DNA of 64,000 bases from Novosphingobium sp049354825 (lineage in GTDB: Bacteria; Pseudomonadota; Alphaproteobacteria; Sphingomonadales; Sphingomonadaceae), in assembly GCF_049354825.1 (NCBI RefSeq), contig NZ_CP186480.1, positions 2,232,001 through 2,296,000 of the forward strand. The letters are read 5' to 3'. Shown in pieces: positions 35,430 through 43,803 of the stretch; the first letter of the stretch is position 1; the number at the start of each line of letters is the position of its first letter. The notes under the pieces were generated by a model. It was not told the DNA's origin. It did not search any database and was given only the letters and a program-made list of their open reading frames with translations. Position numbers and translations under genes: made by a program.

Positions 35430-36451
35430 GCGAGCAGAGGCAGCGGTGCCGTCAGCGCGATGCCGGCGTTATCCGCGACCTTTGCGCCCCATTGCAGCAC
35501 CGCGTCGATCTCTTCGCCATAGGCCTCGCGCGCCTCGGCATATTCGCGGGACCGCGCCGCGACATCGAACGCTGCGCCGGATTTCGAATGGCGACGAAAC
35601 AGCGCGCCGGCGGCGATGGATTCGGCTGCAGTTGCGCCGATCGCAAGGCCGAGGTGGTCGCTTACAGCGCCCAGCGCCTCGGCCGGACGCGCGGTCATCC
35701 GATCCGCGTCGAGGGAGGCGAGCCGCGACGCGCCAAGCTTTGCACCCAGCTCGGCGAACAGCCATTGCTGCGCCAGCCAGCCGGTGGCAGCAACCTGGAG
35801 GTCAGCCTGGCGCAGCAGGTCGCCCGGCTCGAGGCCCAGTGGTGCCAGCAGACCTTGCCGGGCAAAGCCCTCGGCCAACTCGCGCACCCACAGGCGGCAC
35901 GCCAGCCCCTTGCGCACGACCGAGACCAGGAACGTTTCCAGCGGGGCGTGCAGGAATACCGCGCGTGCCTGCGGCTGCAAGGCCATGAACAATTCGGCAA
36001 AGCCGTTGAGCAGGTTCGACGGTTTGACGATCACCGCCTCGCCAGCTTCGAACGGCCGGCCGAGCAAGCGGAGCGCGGCGTGAGCGGCCCGCGCGGTGGC
36101 GGCAGGCGCCGCTCCGCGCAGGCGGAAGCCAACCATGTCGTTCAGGACGACCGGCTCGCTCAGTCCCATCGCCGCGCCGGGGTGCGACAGCGCCCGCGTC
36201 AGCAGGGTCGATCCGCAGAACGCTGAGTGGAAGATGAAATGCAGCGGCCCGTCCGCGCAAGCCGACAGAACGTCGGCGCAGGGAACGTCGGGGCCGGTCG
36301 GGCGCGGGCCGAGGCAGTCATCGGTCAGGAAAGGGACGGCGCCGTGGTCTTCGCGCGGCAGGTACAGGAAGCGGAAGGCGTCGGTATCCTCGACATAGCG
36401 GTGCGCCAGCCAGCGCGGATCGGACAAGTCGAAAGGGGGCCCCGGCTCCAT
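35426..36451 (-). CDS. Sulfotransferase-like P-loop protein
   Basis: 341 residues. HFIFHSAFCGSTLLTRALSH near residue 70 resembles the PAPS-binding P-loop of sulfotransferases, although the usual Pro-Arg-Ser is replaced by Ala-Phe-Cys. No clear second motif is found, so activity may be altered. Predicted cytosolic. It is convergent with the TPR-sulfotransferase gene and divergent from the beta-hydroxylase gene, so these three genes are interlocked on both strands. Confidence 0.65.
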   Translation of the reverse strand: MEPGPPFDLSDPRWLAHRYVEDTDAFRFLYLPREDHGAVPFLTDDCLGPRPTGPDVPCADVLSACADGPLHFIFHSAFCGSTLLTRALSHPGAAMGLSEPVVLNDMVGFRLRGAAPAATARAAHAALRLLGRPFEAGEAVIVKPSNLLNGFAELFMALQPQARAVFLHAPLETFLVSVVRKGLACRLWVRELAEGFARQGLLAPLGLEPGDLLRQADLQVAATGWLAQQWLFAELGAKLGASRLASLDADRMTARPAEALGAVSDHLGLAIGATAAESIAAGALFRRHSKSGAAFDVAARSREYAEAREAYGEEIDAVLQWGAKVADNAGIALTAPLPLLA

Positions 36452-36528
36452 CGGGACGGTCTACGCGGCGCGCGCGCGGGCGGCAATCGTGCTTGTCGGG
36501 CCCCCGGCGCAGACTGTATGCCGCCGAG

Positions 36529-37698
36529 ATGGTCCAACCCGCCGTTCCGTCCGCCGCGCTCGAGGCCAACCGCGTCGGCATGGCCGCACTCCAGTCCGGT
36601 GACGCGGCCGCGGCGCGGACCGCCTTTGAGCAGGCGACCGCGGCGGATCCGCAGGCCGGGCCGCTGTGGATGAACCTTGCGCATGCAAACCGCCTGCTCG
36701 GTGATGCCGGGGGTGAGCGCCTTGCGCTCGATCGCGCGCTGTCGCTCGATCGCACCGATTTCGGCGCCCAGTTGCGCCTTGCGCAACTGCTGCAGCGGAC
36801 CGGTGCCGAGCGTGACGCGATGATCGCCTGGAGCGGCGCGGCGCAGCTTGCTGCGGCGCTGCCCGGGCTGCCGTCGGCGGTCCTGGCCGAAGTCGCCGCC
36901 GGGCAGGCCTATGCCGATGGATTGCGCGCGCGGCTCGCCGCGGCCAGCAGTGCCGTGGTTGAAACAGCGCAGGGCGCGGGTGAGACCGCGGCCCGCCGCG
37001 TCGGCGCCTTCGTCGATCACGCGCTGGGCCGCCGGGCGCTTTACACCAATTCCTGCGCCGGGGTGCATTACCCGTTCCTGCCGGCCGACGAATTCTTCGA
37101 CCGTCGCCATTTTCCCTGGTTCGCCGAGCTTGAAGCCGCCGCGGCCGAGATCGCGGCCGAACTGGCAGCGCTGCTGGCCGACCCGGGCGAGGCGCTGCGG
37201 CCTTACGTCAGGCTCGACGAGGGCACACCCGTCAACGACTGGAGTGCGCTCGACGGCTCGCTGGACTGGGGTGCCTGCTTCCTGTGGGAGTACGGCGAGC
37301 CCAACGCCGCCGTCATCTCCCGCTGCCCGCGCACCGCGGCCCTGCTGGAGCGAATGCCGCTGCAGCGGATCGCCGGACGCGCCCCGAATGCGTTTTTCTC
37401 AATGCTGAAGCCGGGCAAGACGATCCCGCCTCATACCGGGGTCACCAACACCCGCGCCATCGTCCACCTCGCGCTGGACGTGCCGCCGGACTGCGGCTTT
37501 CGCGTCGGCGGCGAGACGCGCGAGTGGATCGAGGGAAAAGCCTTCGCCTTCGACGACACGATCGAGCACGAGGCGTGGAATCGCAGCGACCGGCGCCGTG
37601 CGGTCCTGATTCTCGATACCTGGAACCCGCACCTGGAGGCCGCCGAACGCGAGGCAATCGCAGCCTATTTCGCGGCCTCGGATCGCGCGCTTGCCTGA
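36529..37698 (+). CDS. TPR protein with aspartyl/asparaginyl beta-hydroxylase domain
   Basis: 389 residues from ATG 36529 (an in-frame TTG at 36493 is less likely). Residues 1-110 contain TPR-like helices; from about 180 on is the Asp/Asn beta-hydroxylase (2-oxoglutarate/Fe) domain: KPGKTIPPHTGVTNTRAIVH (metal His302), AFDDTIEHEAWN (His347) and the oxoglutarate Arg in RSDRRRAVLILDTW. It should hydroxylate Asp or Asn in a protein or peptide substrate. TPR plus modification domain mirrors the TPR-sulfotransferase gene nearby. Confidence 0.85.
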   Translation: MVQPAVPSAALEANRVGMAALQSGDAAAARTAFEQATAADPQAGPLWMNLAHANRLLGDAGGERLALDRALSLDRTDFGAQLRLAQLLQRTGAERDAMIAWSGAAQLAAALPGLPSAVLAEVAAGQAYADGLRARLAAASSAVVETAQGAGETAARRVGAFVDHALGRRALYTNSCAGVHYPFLPADEFFDRRHFPWFAELEAAAAEIAAELAALLADPGEALRPYVRLDEGTPVNDWSALDGSLDWGACFLWEYGEPNAAVISRCPRTAALLERMPLQRIAGRAPNAFFSMLKPGKTIPPHTGVTNTRAIVHLALDVPPDCGFRVGGETREWIEGKAFAFDDTIEHEAWNRSDRRRAVLILDTWNPHLEAAEREAIAAYFAASDRALA

Positions 37699-37747
37699 TT
37701 CGGTCCTGAAGGGGTATATTTTCCGCGTAACCAATCGGAGACTGCCG

Positions 37748-38086
37748 ATGTCTATCCTGGCTGCCAGTCTGCTCCTTGCCGCCGCCGCGCCTGATGCCGC
37801 CGCGGCCGAACCCGCGTTGATCGCCGGGCCGATCAAGATGACCAAGACGGAAATCCGCGCCTACAACGCTGCCTTGGCGAGCGACGACCCGGCCTATATC
37901 GTCTGCAACAAGAGCGCCGCGACCGGGTCCATGGTCGTGCGCACGACCTGCCGGACTCGCGGCGAATGGGACCGGCTGGCGCAGATCGGCAACCGGGACG
38001 CTGTCGAATTGGCGGACTACGCCAAGACTCACCAGTACAGCCTGAGCGAAGAGCCCAAGGGCTCCGTCATGCCGGGCGGGAACTGA
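37748..38086 (+). CDS. Small exported two-cysteine protein, paralogue 1
   Basis: 112 residues from ATG 37748 with GGAG upstream. Signal peptide (SILAASLLLAAAAPDAAAA). The mature part reads MTKTEIRAYNAALASDDPAY and then IVC...TTCRTRGEWDRL, a divergent copy of the pattern found in the next two genes. Two conserved Cys could form a disulfide. Function unknown. Confidence 0.7.
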   Translation: MSILAASLLLAAAAPDAAAAEPALIAGPIKMTKTEIRAYNAALASDDPAYIVCNKSAATGSMVVRTTCRTRGEWDRLAQIGNRDAVELADYAKTHQYSLSEEPKGSVMPGGN

Positions 38087-38093
38087 GGGGGCC

Positions 38094-38387
38094 GTGATCG
38101 TCGCCGCCCTGCTGGCGCTGGCCGCGGCCGCGACGGCCGACCTTGGCCCCGAGCCCGATGGCCAGCACATGACCGCGGCCGAGATCAAGGCCAGCAATGC
38201 GCGGTTCACGCGCGATCACCCTTATTACATCCGTTGCCAGCGCCGCGAGGAAATCGGGTCCCTGGTGAAGACCATTCGCAGCTGCCGGACCAACGCGGCG
38301 TGGGAAAGGGCCTGGAAAATCGGCAACCAGGAAGCCCGCGACGTCATGGAAAAGGTGCAGAGCAAGTCGTGGAACACATCGGGCTGA
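38094..38387 (+). CDS. Small exported two-cysteine protein, paralogue 2
   Basis: 97 residues from GTG 38094, 7 bp after paralogue 1. Signal peptide (IVAALLALAAAATA) and then DLGPEPDGQHMTAAEIKASN, HPYYIRC and IRSCRTNAAWERA. It is about two-thirds identical to paralogue 3 by eye, so the pair comes from a recent duplication. Function unknown; export to periplasm or outside expected. Confidence 0.7.
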   Translation: MIVAALLALAAAATADLGPEPDGQHMTAAEIKASNARFTRDHPYYIRCQRREEIGSLVKTIRSCRTNAAWERAWKIGNQEARDVMEKVQSKSWNTSG

Positions 38388-38412
38388 GCCCGCGCGAATT
38401 GGAGATGATTTG

Positions 38413-38712
38413 ATGCTGTTTTCAGCCCTGATGGCCCTGGCCGCCGTCACCACCGTGGCTCCCGCCGATCTCGGTCCTGAGCCCGACGGCCAGCACATGA
38501 CCCCGGCAGAGATCAAGGCCAATAACGCCAAGCTGACGCGCGATCACCCCTACTACATTCGCTGCCAGGTCCGCGACGAGACAGGGTCGCTGGCGAAGAA
38601 GATCCGCTCGTGCCGCACCAACCTCGCGTGGGAACGATCCTTCCAGCAGGGCAACCAGAGTGCGCGCGACACTTACGAGGCGATGCAGAGCAAGGCGACC
38701 AATACGAATTAA
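38413..38712 (+). CDS. Small exported two-cysteine protein, paralogue 3
   Basis: 99 residues from ATG 38413 with GGAG 8 bases upstream. Signal peptide (LFSALMALAAVTTVAPA), then DLGPEPDGQHMTPAEIKANN, HPYYIRC and IRSCRTNLAWERS. It is nearly co-linear with paralogue 2. The three genes form one transcription unit with the beta-hydroxylase gene or start from a TATATT at about 37718. Confidence 0.7.
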   Translation: MLFSALMALAAVTTVAPADLGPEPDGQHMTPAEIKANNAKLTRDHPYYIRCQVRDETGSLAKKIRSCRTNLAWERSFQQGNQSARDTYEAMQSKATNTN

Positions 38713-38733
38713 GGTCGCCGCCCTGCTCGCTGC

Positions 38734-39252
38734 TTAATTGGCGAGGCGAATCACCCTGATGCCAGGCTGTTCGCGGACGTTGGCCATGTAGCCGCCCATG
38801 CCGGTGCGGCGGACGCGAATCGCATCACCCACGTGGGCGAAGGTGTTGCGCCCTTCGGTCTGCTTCCAGCGGCTGCCGTCCTCGAGCACGAAGACGTCGA
38901 GCTGGTCACTGCCCTGGCGGACCGATCGGATCGTGCTTGTGATCTCCTTGACCTCGTCGGCATCGCTACCACCGAACAGCTTGATCTTAGGCAGGGTCAG
39001 CCCGAACAACCCGCGCTGCGCCTCGCGAATCGAGGCACGGTCGGTGACGACCAACTCCTGGCGCTTCTGTGCGGCATCCATCGCGGTCACGGCGCGGTCA
39101 TAGCAGGCGAGGCGCGCGGCTCCGTCGGTCACGGCCCTGCAATCGAGGACGGCGCGATAGACGGGCGGCGGCGCAGGGGGCTCGTCCTTGGCCAGGGCCG
39201 GTGCAGCGGCGAGGGCCGCGGCAAGCGTGATGGCGATCGTGCGGCTGGTCAT
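38734..39252 (-). CDS. Exported protein of unknown function
   Basis: 172 residues from ATG 39252. Signal peptide (RTIAITLAAALAAAPALA). A region YRAVLDCRAVTDGAARLACY contains two Cys and is followed by a helix (DRAVTAMDAAQKRQELVV). The C-terminal part has strands (SDQLDVFVLEDGSRWKQ, DAIRVRRTGMGGYMANV). I cannot name the family. It converges with paralogue 3. Confidence 0.65.
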   Translation of the reverse strand: MTSRTIAITLAAALAAAPALAKDEPPAPPPVYRAVLDCRAVTDGAARLACYDRAVTAMDAAQKRQELVVTDRASIREAQRGLFGLTLPKIKLFGGSDADEVKEITSTIRSVRQGSDQLDVFVLEDGSRWKQTEGRNTFAHVGDAIRVRRTGMGGYMANVREQPGIRVIRLAN

Positions 39253-39340
39253 ACTGCCTCTCCCTGGCCCTGTGTCTGGCGGCGAGCCGACCATGGCCAC
39301 GGCGACGGGGGGACGTCAATCACTGGGGGCCAGGAACGTG

Positions 39341-39376
39341 AAAAGGGCGCCCGGACCGAGGTCCGAGCGCCCTTTT
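39341..39376 (-). terminator. Terminator downstream of rpmB
   Basis: Sixteen-base arms (39341-39356 with 39361-39376) pair with one mismatch around CGAG. On the minus strand the stem ends in a T-run, so it fits the end of rpmB at 39394; the other strand is also followed by T, so it may act both ways. Confidence 0.85.
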
Positions 39377-39393
39377 CCACCGTCTCGGCAGGT

Positions 39394-39675
39394 TCAGGCG
39401 GCGGCCTTGGCCAGCTCGCGCTTCACCTTGAGGGCGCGCGGGCTCAGCTTGGTGTCCGCAGCCTTGAGCAGCCAGTTGTCGAGACCGCCGACATGTTCGA
39501 CCGAACGGAGCCCGTTGGTCGAAACGCGGAACTTGAAGCTGCGGTCCAGCTTCTCGCTCATCAGCGTGACGTTCTGCAGGTTGGGCAGGAACACGCGCTT
39601 GGTCTTGTTGTTGGCGTGGCTGACGTTGTGGCCGACCTGGCGGCCCTTGCCGGTCAGTTCGCAAATGCGGGACAT
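39394..39675 (-). CDS. rpmB: 50S ribosomal protein L28
   Basis: 93 residues. Start chosen at ATG 39675 because MSRICELTGKGRQVGHNVSH is the family N-terminus; frame codons before it are leader. The rest, ANNKTKRVFLPNLQ and FRVSTNGLRSVEHVGGLDN, is typical. It is a standalone gene with its own terminator. Confidence 0.97.
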   Translation of the reverse strand: MSRICELTGKGRQVGHNVSHANNKTKRVFLPNLQNVTLMSEKLDRSFKFRVSTNGLRSVEHVGGLDNWLLKAADTKLSPRALKVKRELAKAAA

Positions 39676-39815
39676 GGCTTTACTCGCTTCGAATTGGCTT
39701 GCCATCTGGCGGAAGAAGGCGCGCGCATAGCGAACAGCTCCGTAGCGGTCAAGCGATCCTGCGGGTTTGCGGCGCCTGCTGGCAAGTGCGGCGAATGCCG
39801 CTATGCCCACCAGCG

Positions 39816-40271
39816 ATGACTCGCTGGCCGCTATCACCGCCGATGCAGGCCGCGCTTGACCAGGCGCGCCTCGCCGCCGCCGCCGGCGAGGTGCCCGTGG
39901 GCGCCGTGGTCGTACACCGCGGGACCGTGATTGCGGCTGCGCATAATGCCCCGCGCCGTCTGCATGATCCCACCGCCCATGCCGAAATTGTCGCCATTCG
40001 GGCGGCCGCAGCCGCGCTTGGCCGGGAACGGCTGAACGCGTGTGAGTTGTGGGTCACGCTCGAGCCCTGCGCGATGTGCGCCGGCGCCATCCTCCACGCC
40101 CGCATCGGCAAGCTGTACTACGCCGCCGGCGATCCCAAGGGCGGTGCGATCGAGCATGGCGCGCGGGTATTCGCGCAGCCGGGCTGCCTGCATGTGCCCG
40201 AGATTTATGCCGGGATAGGCGAGGACGAGGCGGCGGCGCTGCTGCGCGCGTTTTTCGCCGCGCGGCGCTAG
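39816..40271 (+). CDS. tadA: tRNA(Arg) adenosine-34 deaminase TadA
   Basis: 151 residues. The deaminase zinc site is complete: PTAHAEIVAIR (His and catalytic Glu) near residue 55 and TLEPCAMCAGAILHARIG (two Cys) near 85. It converts A34 to inosine in tRNA-Arg(ACG). ATG 39816 is chosen, an in-frame ATG at 39795 being less likely. It ends on CTAG shared with the opposite-strand stop. Confidence 0.95.
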   Translation: MTRWPLSPPMQAALDQARLAAAAGEVPVGAVVVHRGTVIAAAHNAPRRLHDPTAHAEIVAIRAAAAALGRERLNACELWVTLEPCAMCAGAILHARIGKLYYAAGDPKGGAIEHGARVFAQPGCLHVPEIYAGIGEDEAAALLRAFFAARR

Positions 40272-40711
40272 GCGGCGGGGGTTCCGTCGGCGGGCGGCAG
40301 GTCGTCCGCATGACGCCGACCGAGCCAGGCGCGCGCATCTGGCGCGAACAGGAACGCCACTGACACGACCTGGAGGACAAGGACGACGACGAAGACCGCC
40401 AGTGCGAACGGTCCCACGCGCTCCGCCACGCGCAACGACGACGGGGCCCAGAACAGGCCGAGCACAGTTAGCAGCACGATGATCCACTTGGCCACAGTGC
40501 TGGCGCGGTACACCACGAAGTACCACAGCAGGACCGCGACCACCGCACCGAACACCACGGAGGCGACCAGGAAGCCGTCGCCCAGTCCCGCGGTCTGCGG
40601 GTTGCGCGCCAGCAGATCGCGCTGATGGCCGAACGTAATGAGCGAATTGATGGCGCTTATCACGATCGAGGCCAGGTACAGCTGACTGAAGCGCTTTATC
40701 GATACCGGCAT
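40268..40711 (-). CDS. Small membrane protein of unknown function
   Basis: 147 residues with four hydrophobic helices (LYLASIVISAINSLITFG, VASVVFGAVVAVLLWYFVVY, WIIVLLTVLGLFW, GPFALAVFVVVLVLQVVSV). No known motif. It shares its stop tetranucleotide CTAG with tadA. Function not inferred. Confidence 0.6.
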   Translation of the reverse strand: MPVSIKRFSQLYLASIVISAINSLITFGHQRDLLARNPQTAGLGDGFLVASVVFGAVVAVLLWYFVVYRASTVAKWIIVLLTVLGLFWAPSSLRVAERVGPFALAVFVVVLVLQVVSVAFLFAPDARAWLGRRHADDLPPADGTPAA

Positions 40712-40786
40712 TGCTAACGTCCCTCATCACCCGCGGCGCGGCCCAGCGCGCGGGTCATGCTGCAAATCGCGGTGTCAGGCAATCGG

Positions 40787-41653
40787 TCAGTCGGTCAGCG
40801 GCGTGAAATCGAGGCCGATGTCCGCCGCCGGCGCGCTTTGCGTCAGTCGCCCGACCGAGACGTAGTCGACGCCCGAAGCGGCAATGCCGGCGATCGTCGA
40901 CAGGTTGACGCCGCCCGATGCCTCGGTTGCGGCGCGGCCGGCGATGATCTGCACCGCCGCGGCGAGTTCATCGGGCGCCATGTTATCGAGCAGGATGTGG
41001 TGCGCGCCGGCTTCGAGCGCCGGTTCGATCTGATCGATCTGATCGACCTCGCAGATGATTCGCGCGACGCCGGCTCGCCTTGCCCGCGCCACCGCCTCGG
41101 CCACGCCGCCGGCGACGAGGACATGGTTGTCCTTGATCATCGCCGCGTCCCACAGCCCCATGCGGTGGTTATGCGCCCCGCCCATCCGGGTGGCGTACTT
41201 CTCCAGGTGGCGCAGTCCGGGAATCGTCTTGCGGGTATCGAGCAGCACGCAGTCCGCCCCGCCCATCGCATCGACGTAGGCGCGGGTCAGCGTGGCGATG
41301 CCGGACAGGTGCTGCACGGTGTTGAGCGCGCTGCGCTCAGCGGTTAGCATCGCGCGGGCATTGCCCCGCAGCCGCATCAGGCTAGTGCCGGGCGAGGCGG
41401 CTTCGCCCTCGCCGACCAGAATATCGATAGTCATGCCGGGATCGAGTGCACGGAAGAACGCCGCGGCGATCGGCAGGCCGGCGACGACGACCGCATCGCG
41501 CGTGTCCATCACGCCCGAAAACCGGGCGTCGCCGGGAATCACGCTCTCGCTGGTGACATCGCGCCCGCCGCCGGGGAGCCCGGCGCCAAGGTCCTCATCA
41601 AGCGTCCGACGCACGAAGGCGCCGAGATCGAAACCGGTCAATTCAAAGCCCAT
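40787..41653 (-). CDS. nadC: Nicotinate-nucleotide pyrophosphorylase (carboxylating)
   Basis: 288 residues. Conserved regions: RRTLDEDLGAGLPGGGRDVT near residue 15, TAERSALNTVQHLSGIAT near 105, LLDTRKTIPGLRHLEKYA near 138 and MAPDELAAAVQII. It converts quinolinate to nicotinate mononucleotide in NAD synthesis. Standalone on the minus strand. Confidence 0.95.
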   Translation of the reverse strand: MGFELTGFDLGAFVRRTLDEDLGAGLPGGGRDVTSESVIPGDARFSGVMDTRDAVVVAGLPIAAAFFRALDPGMTIDILVGEGEAASPGTSLMRLRGNARAMLTAERSALNTVQHLSGIATLTRAYVDAMGGADCVLLDTRKTIPGLRHLEKYATRMGGAHNHRMGLWDAAMIKDNHVLVAGGVAEAVARARRAGVARIICEVDQIDQIEPALEAGAHHILLDNMAPDELAAAVQIIAGRAATEASGGVNLSTIAGIAASGVDYVSVGRLTQSAPAADIGLDFTPLTD

Positions 41654-41691
41654 GCAACCTCATGTTCTCGCCCGGCCGCCGGCCGGAAAAT

Positions 41692-42486
41692 TTAGTGCAC
41701 GAAGCGCGCAACGACGTCGCGGTATGAGCGCGAGACCTTCACGTCGGCGCCGCTGTCGAGCACCAGGAAGCACTCGCCGTTGGTGTGCGGCTTGACCTGG
41801 CGAACCTGGTTGAGGTTGACGATCCAGCTGCGATGAACACGCTGGAACACGCGCGGATCCAGCCGGCGTTCCAGGTCTTTCATCGTTTCGCGCAGGATCA
41901 GCGAGTTGTCCGCGGTGTAGATGCACATGTAATCGCCGGCCGCCTCGATCCGCTCGATCGAATCGACGTCGACGCGGAAGATCTGGCCGCGGTCCTTGAT
42001 ATTGATCAGCTTTTCGTAGCGACCCGCCGCCTCGCCTTCGTCCGGCACGGCCTCGACCGCGTCGGGGGCAACCTCGGCCAGCACGGTCTTCAGCTTTTCG
42101 GCTTCTTCGGCCGAACGCTTCTCAGCCAGGCGCACGCGCACGCGTTCGAGCGTATCGGCGAGCTTGTCCTCTTCGACCGGCTTCATCAGGTAATTGACCG
42201 CGTTGGCCTCGAAGGCGCGCACCGCATGCTCTTGATAAGCGGTGACGAAGACGAACAGCGGCGGCTCGATCTCCATCACGCCCTTGACGACGCTGAAGCC
42301 GTCGAACCCGGGCATCTGGATGTCGAGGAAGACGAGGTCGGGCTTCTCGGTCTTGATCTTGCGGATCGCTTCGCGCCCGTTCGAGCACGTGTCGATCACT
42401 TCGACATCGGGGAATTTCTCGAGCCTGAGCATCAGGCCCTGGGTCGCCAGTTTCTCGTCGTCGACGAGGATGGTGCGAATGGTCAT
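41692..42486 (-). CDS. LytTR-type DNA-binding response regulator
   Basis: 264 residues. An N-terminal receiver (ILVDDEKLATQGLML, phospho-acceptor Asp55 in LVFLDIQMPGFDG) is followed by a LytTR DNA-binding domain (YEKLINIKDRGQIFRVDVDS, FQRVHRSWIVNLNQV). It probably controls genes in response to the adjacent kinase, which is encoded upstream in the same direction. Target genes unknown. Confidence 0.92.
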   Translation of the reverse strand: MTIRTILVDDEKLATQGLMLRLEKFPDVEVIDTCSNGREAIRKIKTEKPDLVFLDIQMPGFDGFSVVKGVMEIEPPLFVFVTAYQEHAVRAFEANAVNYLMKPVEEDKLADTLERVRVRLAEKRSAEEAEKLKTVLAEVAPDAVEAVPDEGEAAGRYEKLINIKDRGQIFRVDVDSIERIEAAGDYMCIYTADNSLILRETMKDLERRLDPRVFQRVHRSWIVNLNQVRQVKPHTNGECFLVLDSGADVKVSRSYRDVVARFVH

Positions 42487-42557
42487 CTTAGGGGACTGTC
42501 CTTCAATCGGTCCGCGGCGCCCCCCGGGATCAGCCGGAACGCGGACGGTTTTTCGTG

Positions 42558-43712
42558 TCAGCTAACGGCGCTTAGCCGGGCCGGTTCCGCGTGGATCGCG
42601 GGCTCTTCGTGTTCATAGGGGATCTCGATCAGTACCGCGAATCCGCCCTCGACGGGCTCGAGCGTTTCGAAGCGATGCTCGCCGCCGTAGGCCTGGCCCA
42701 GTCGATCGCGAATGTTGGCCAATCCCACCCCGGTCGATACCGGCTCCCCGCCGTCGAACGTCATGCCTGATAGCCTGTTGTCGCCGTCTCCCGTTTGCAA
42801 TCCCGGTCCGGTGTCGGAGACGGTGATGCGAAGGTTCTGGCCGACGAGCTGCGCGGCAATGGTAATTTCCGCGCCGGCCTCCTGCGGGCCGACCGCATAC
42901 TTGATCGCGTTCTCCACCAGCGGCTGGAGCAGCAGAGAAGGAAGCAGCGCGTTCGCCGCGGCGGGATCGATCTGGAAGCGCGGGCGCAGCCGCTCCTCGA
43001 AGCGCATCCGCTCGATATCGAGATAGAGCTTCAGCGTCTCCACCTCCTGCGCCACGGTGACGCGGCCGGTCGGCTCGTTGATGAGGGTGTAGCGCAGGAA
43101 TGACGACAGCCGGCTCAGCATCGCGTTGGCGGGCTCGGTCTGGCGCAGCAGCACCAGCGTCGAGATCGAGTTGAGCGTATTGAACAGGAAGTGCGGATTG
43201 AGCTGGTAGCGCAGCATCGCCAGTTGCGCCTGCGTCGCCTGGTTCTCCAGCCGGATCAGCTGGTCGGCCTGTTCCTCGACCTGGATGAAGAAGTTGATCG
43301 CGTAATAAAGCGCCGACCACGCGCCAAGCAGCGTCAGGTCGAGATAGAAAACGCCGATGAACAGCTGTGCGAAACTCGATTCGCTGTCGGGCCGATAAAG
43401 CCCGATCACCCAGGCATCGATGAAGGCGTAAAGTGCCACCGCGAACGGCAGAATCAGCGCAGTCACGCCCCAGGTGATCAGCGCGCGCCTGTTGATCAGG
43501 TGGCGATAGACAACTGACAGGATCAGCGAGATCGAAAAGCCGGTGATCGAGGCGATAAGCACGATGACCAGGAATGACAGCGGCTGCGCGTTGGCCAGGC
43601 TCGACATAGCGCGCAGCAGCATCGCGCCGCTCCACCCCAGCGCCTGAAGGCGCCAGAAAGCCTGGTTCTTGTTGGCAAAGAACGGCGTCGGACGAAAGGG
43701 CAGCACGGCCAT
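42558..43712 (-). CDS. LytS-type sensor histidine kinase
   Basis: 384 residues. Four or five helices at the N-terminus, then the His_kinase domain with QLNPHFLFNTLNSI (His174) and the ATPase region (PLVENAIKYA, ISDTGPGL-like VSDTGPGLQTG). It should sense an envelope or cytosolic signal and phosphorylate the LytTR regulator downstream. The pair forms a two-gene operon. Confidence 0.92.
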   Translation of the reverse strand: MAVLPFRPTPFFANKNQAFWRLQALGWSGAMLLRAMSSLANAQPLSFLVIVLIASITGFSISLILSVVYRHLINRRALITWGVTALILPFAVALYAFIDAWVIGLYRPDSESSFAQLFIGVFYLDLTLLGAWSALYYAINFFIQVEEQADQLIRLENQATQAQLAMLRYQLNPHFLFNTLNSISTLVLLRQTEPANAMLSRLSSFLRYTLINEPTGRVTVAQEVETLKLYLDIERMRFEERLRPRFQIDPAAANALLPSLLLQPLVENAIKYAVGPQEAGAEITIAAQLVGQNLRITVSDTGPGLQTGDGDNRLSGMTFDGGEPVSTGVGLANIRDRLGQAYGGEHRFETLEPVEGGFAVLIEIPYEHEEPAIHAEPARLSAVS

Positions 43713-43803
43713 GGCGCGCGTCTAGCAGAGAACGCGGCGCGCCGCGCGAAGGTTTTGCTTGGGCCGCGTCAATCGGGTAATCCGGGCCCAGAGGAGAGCC
43801 GCA

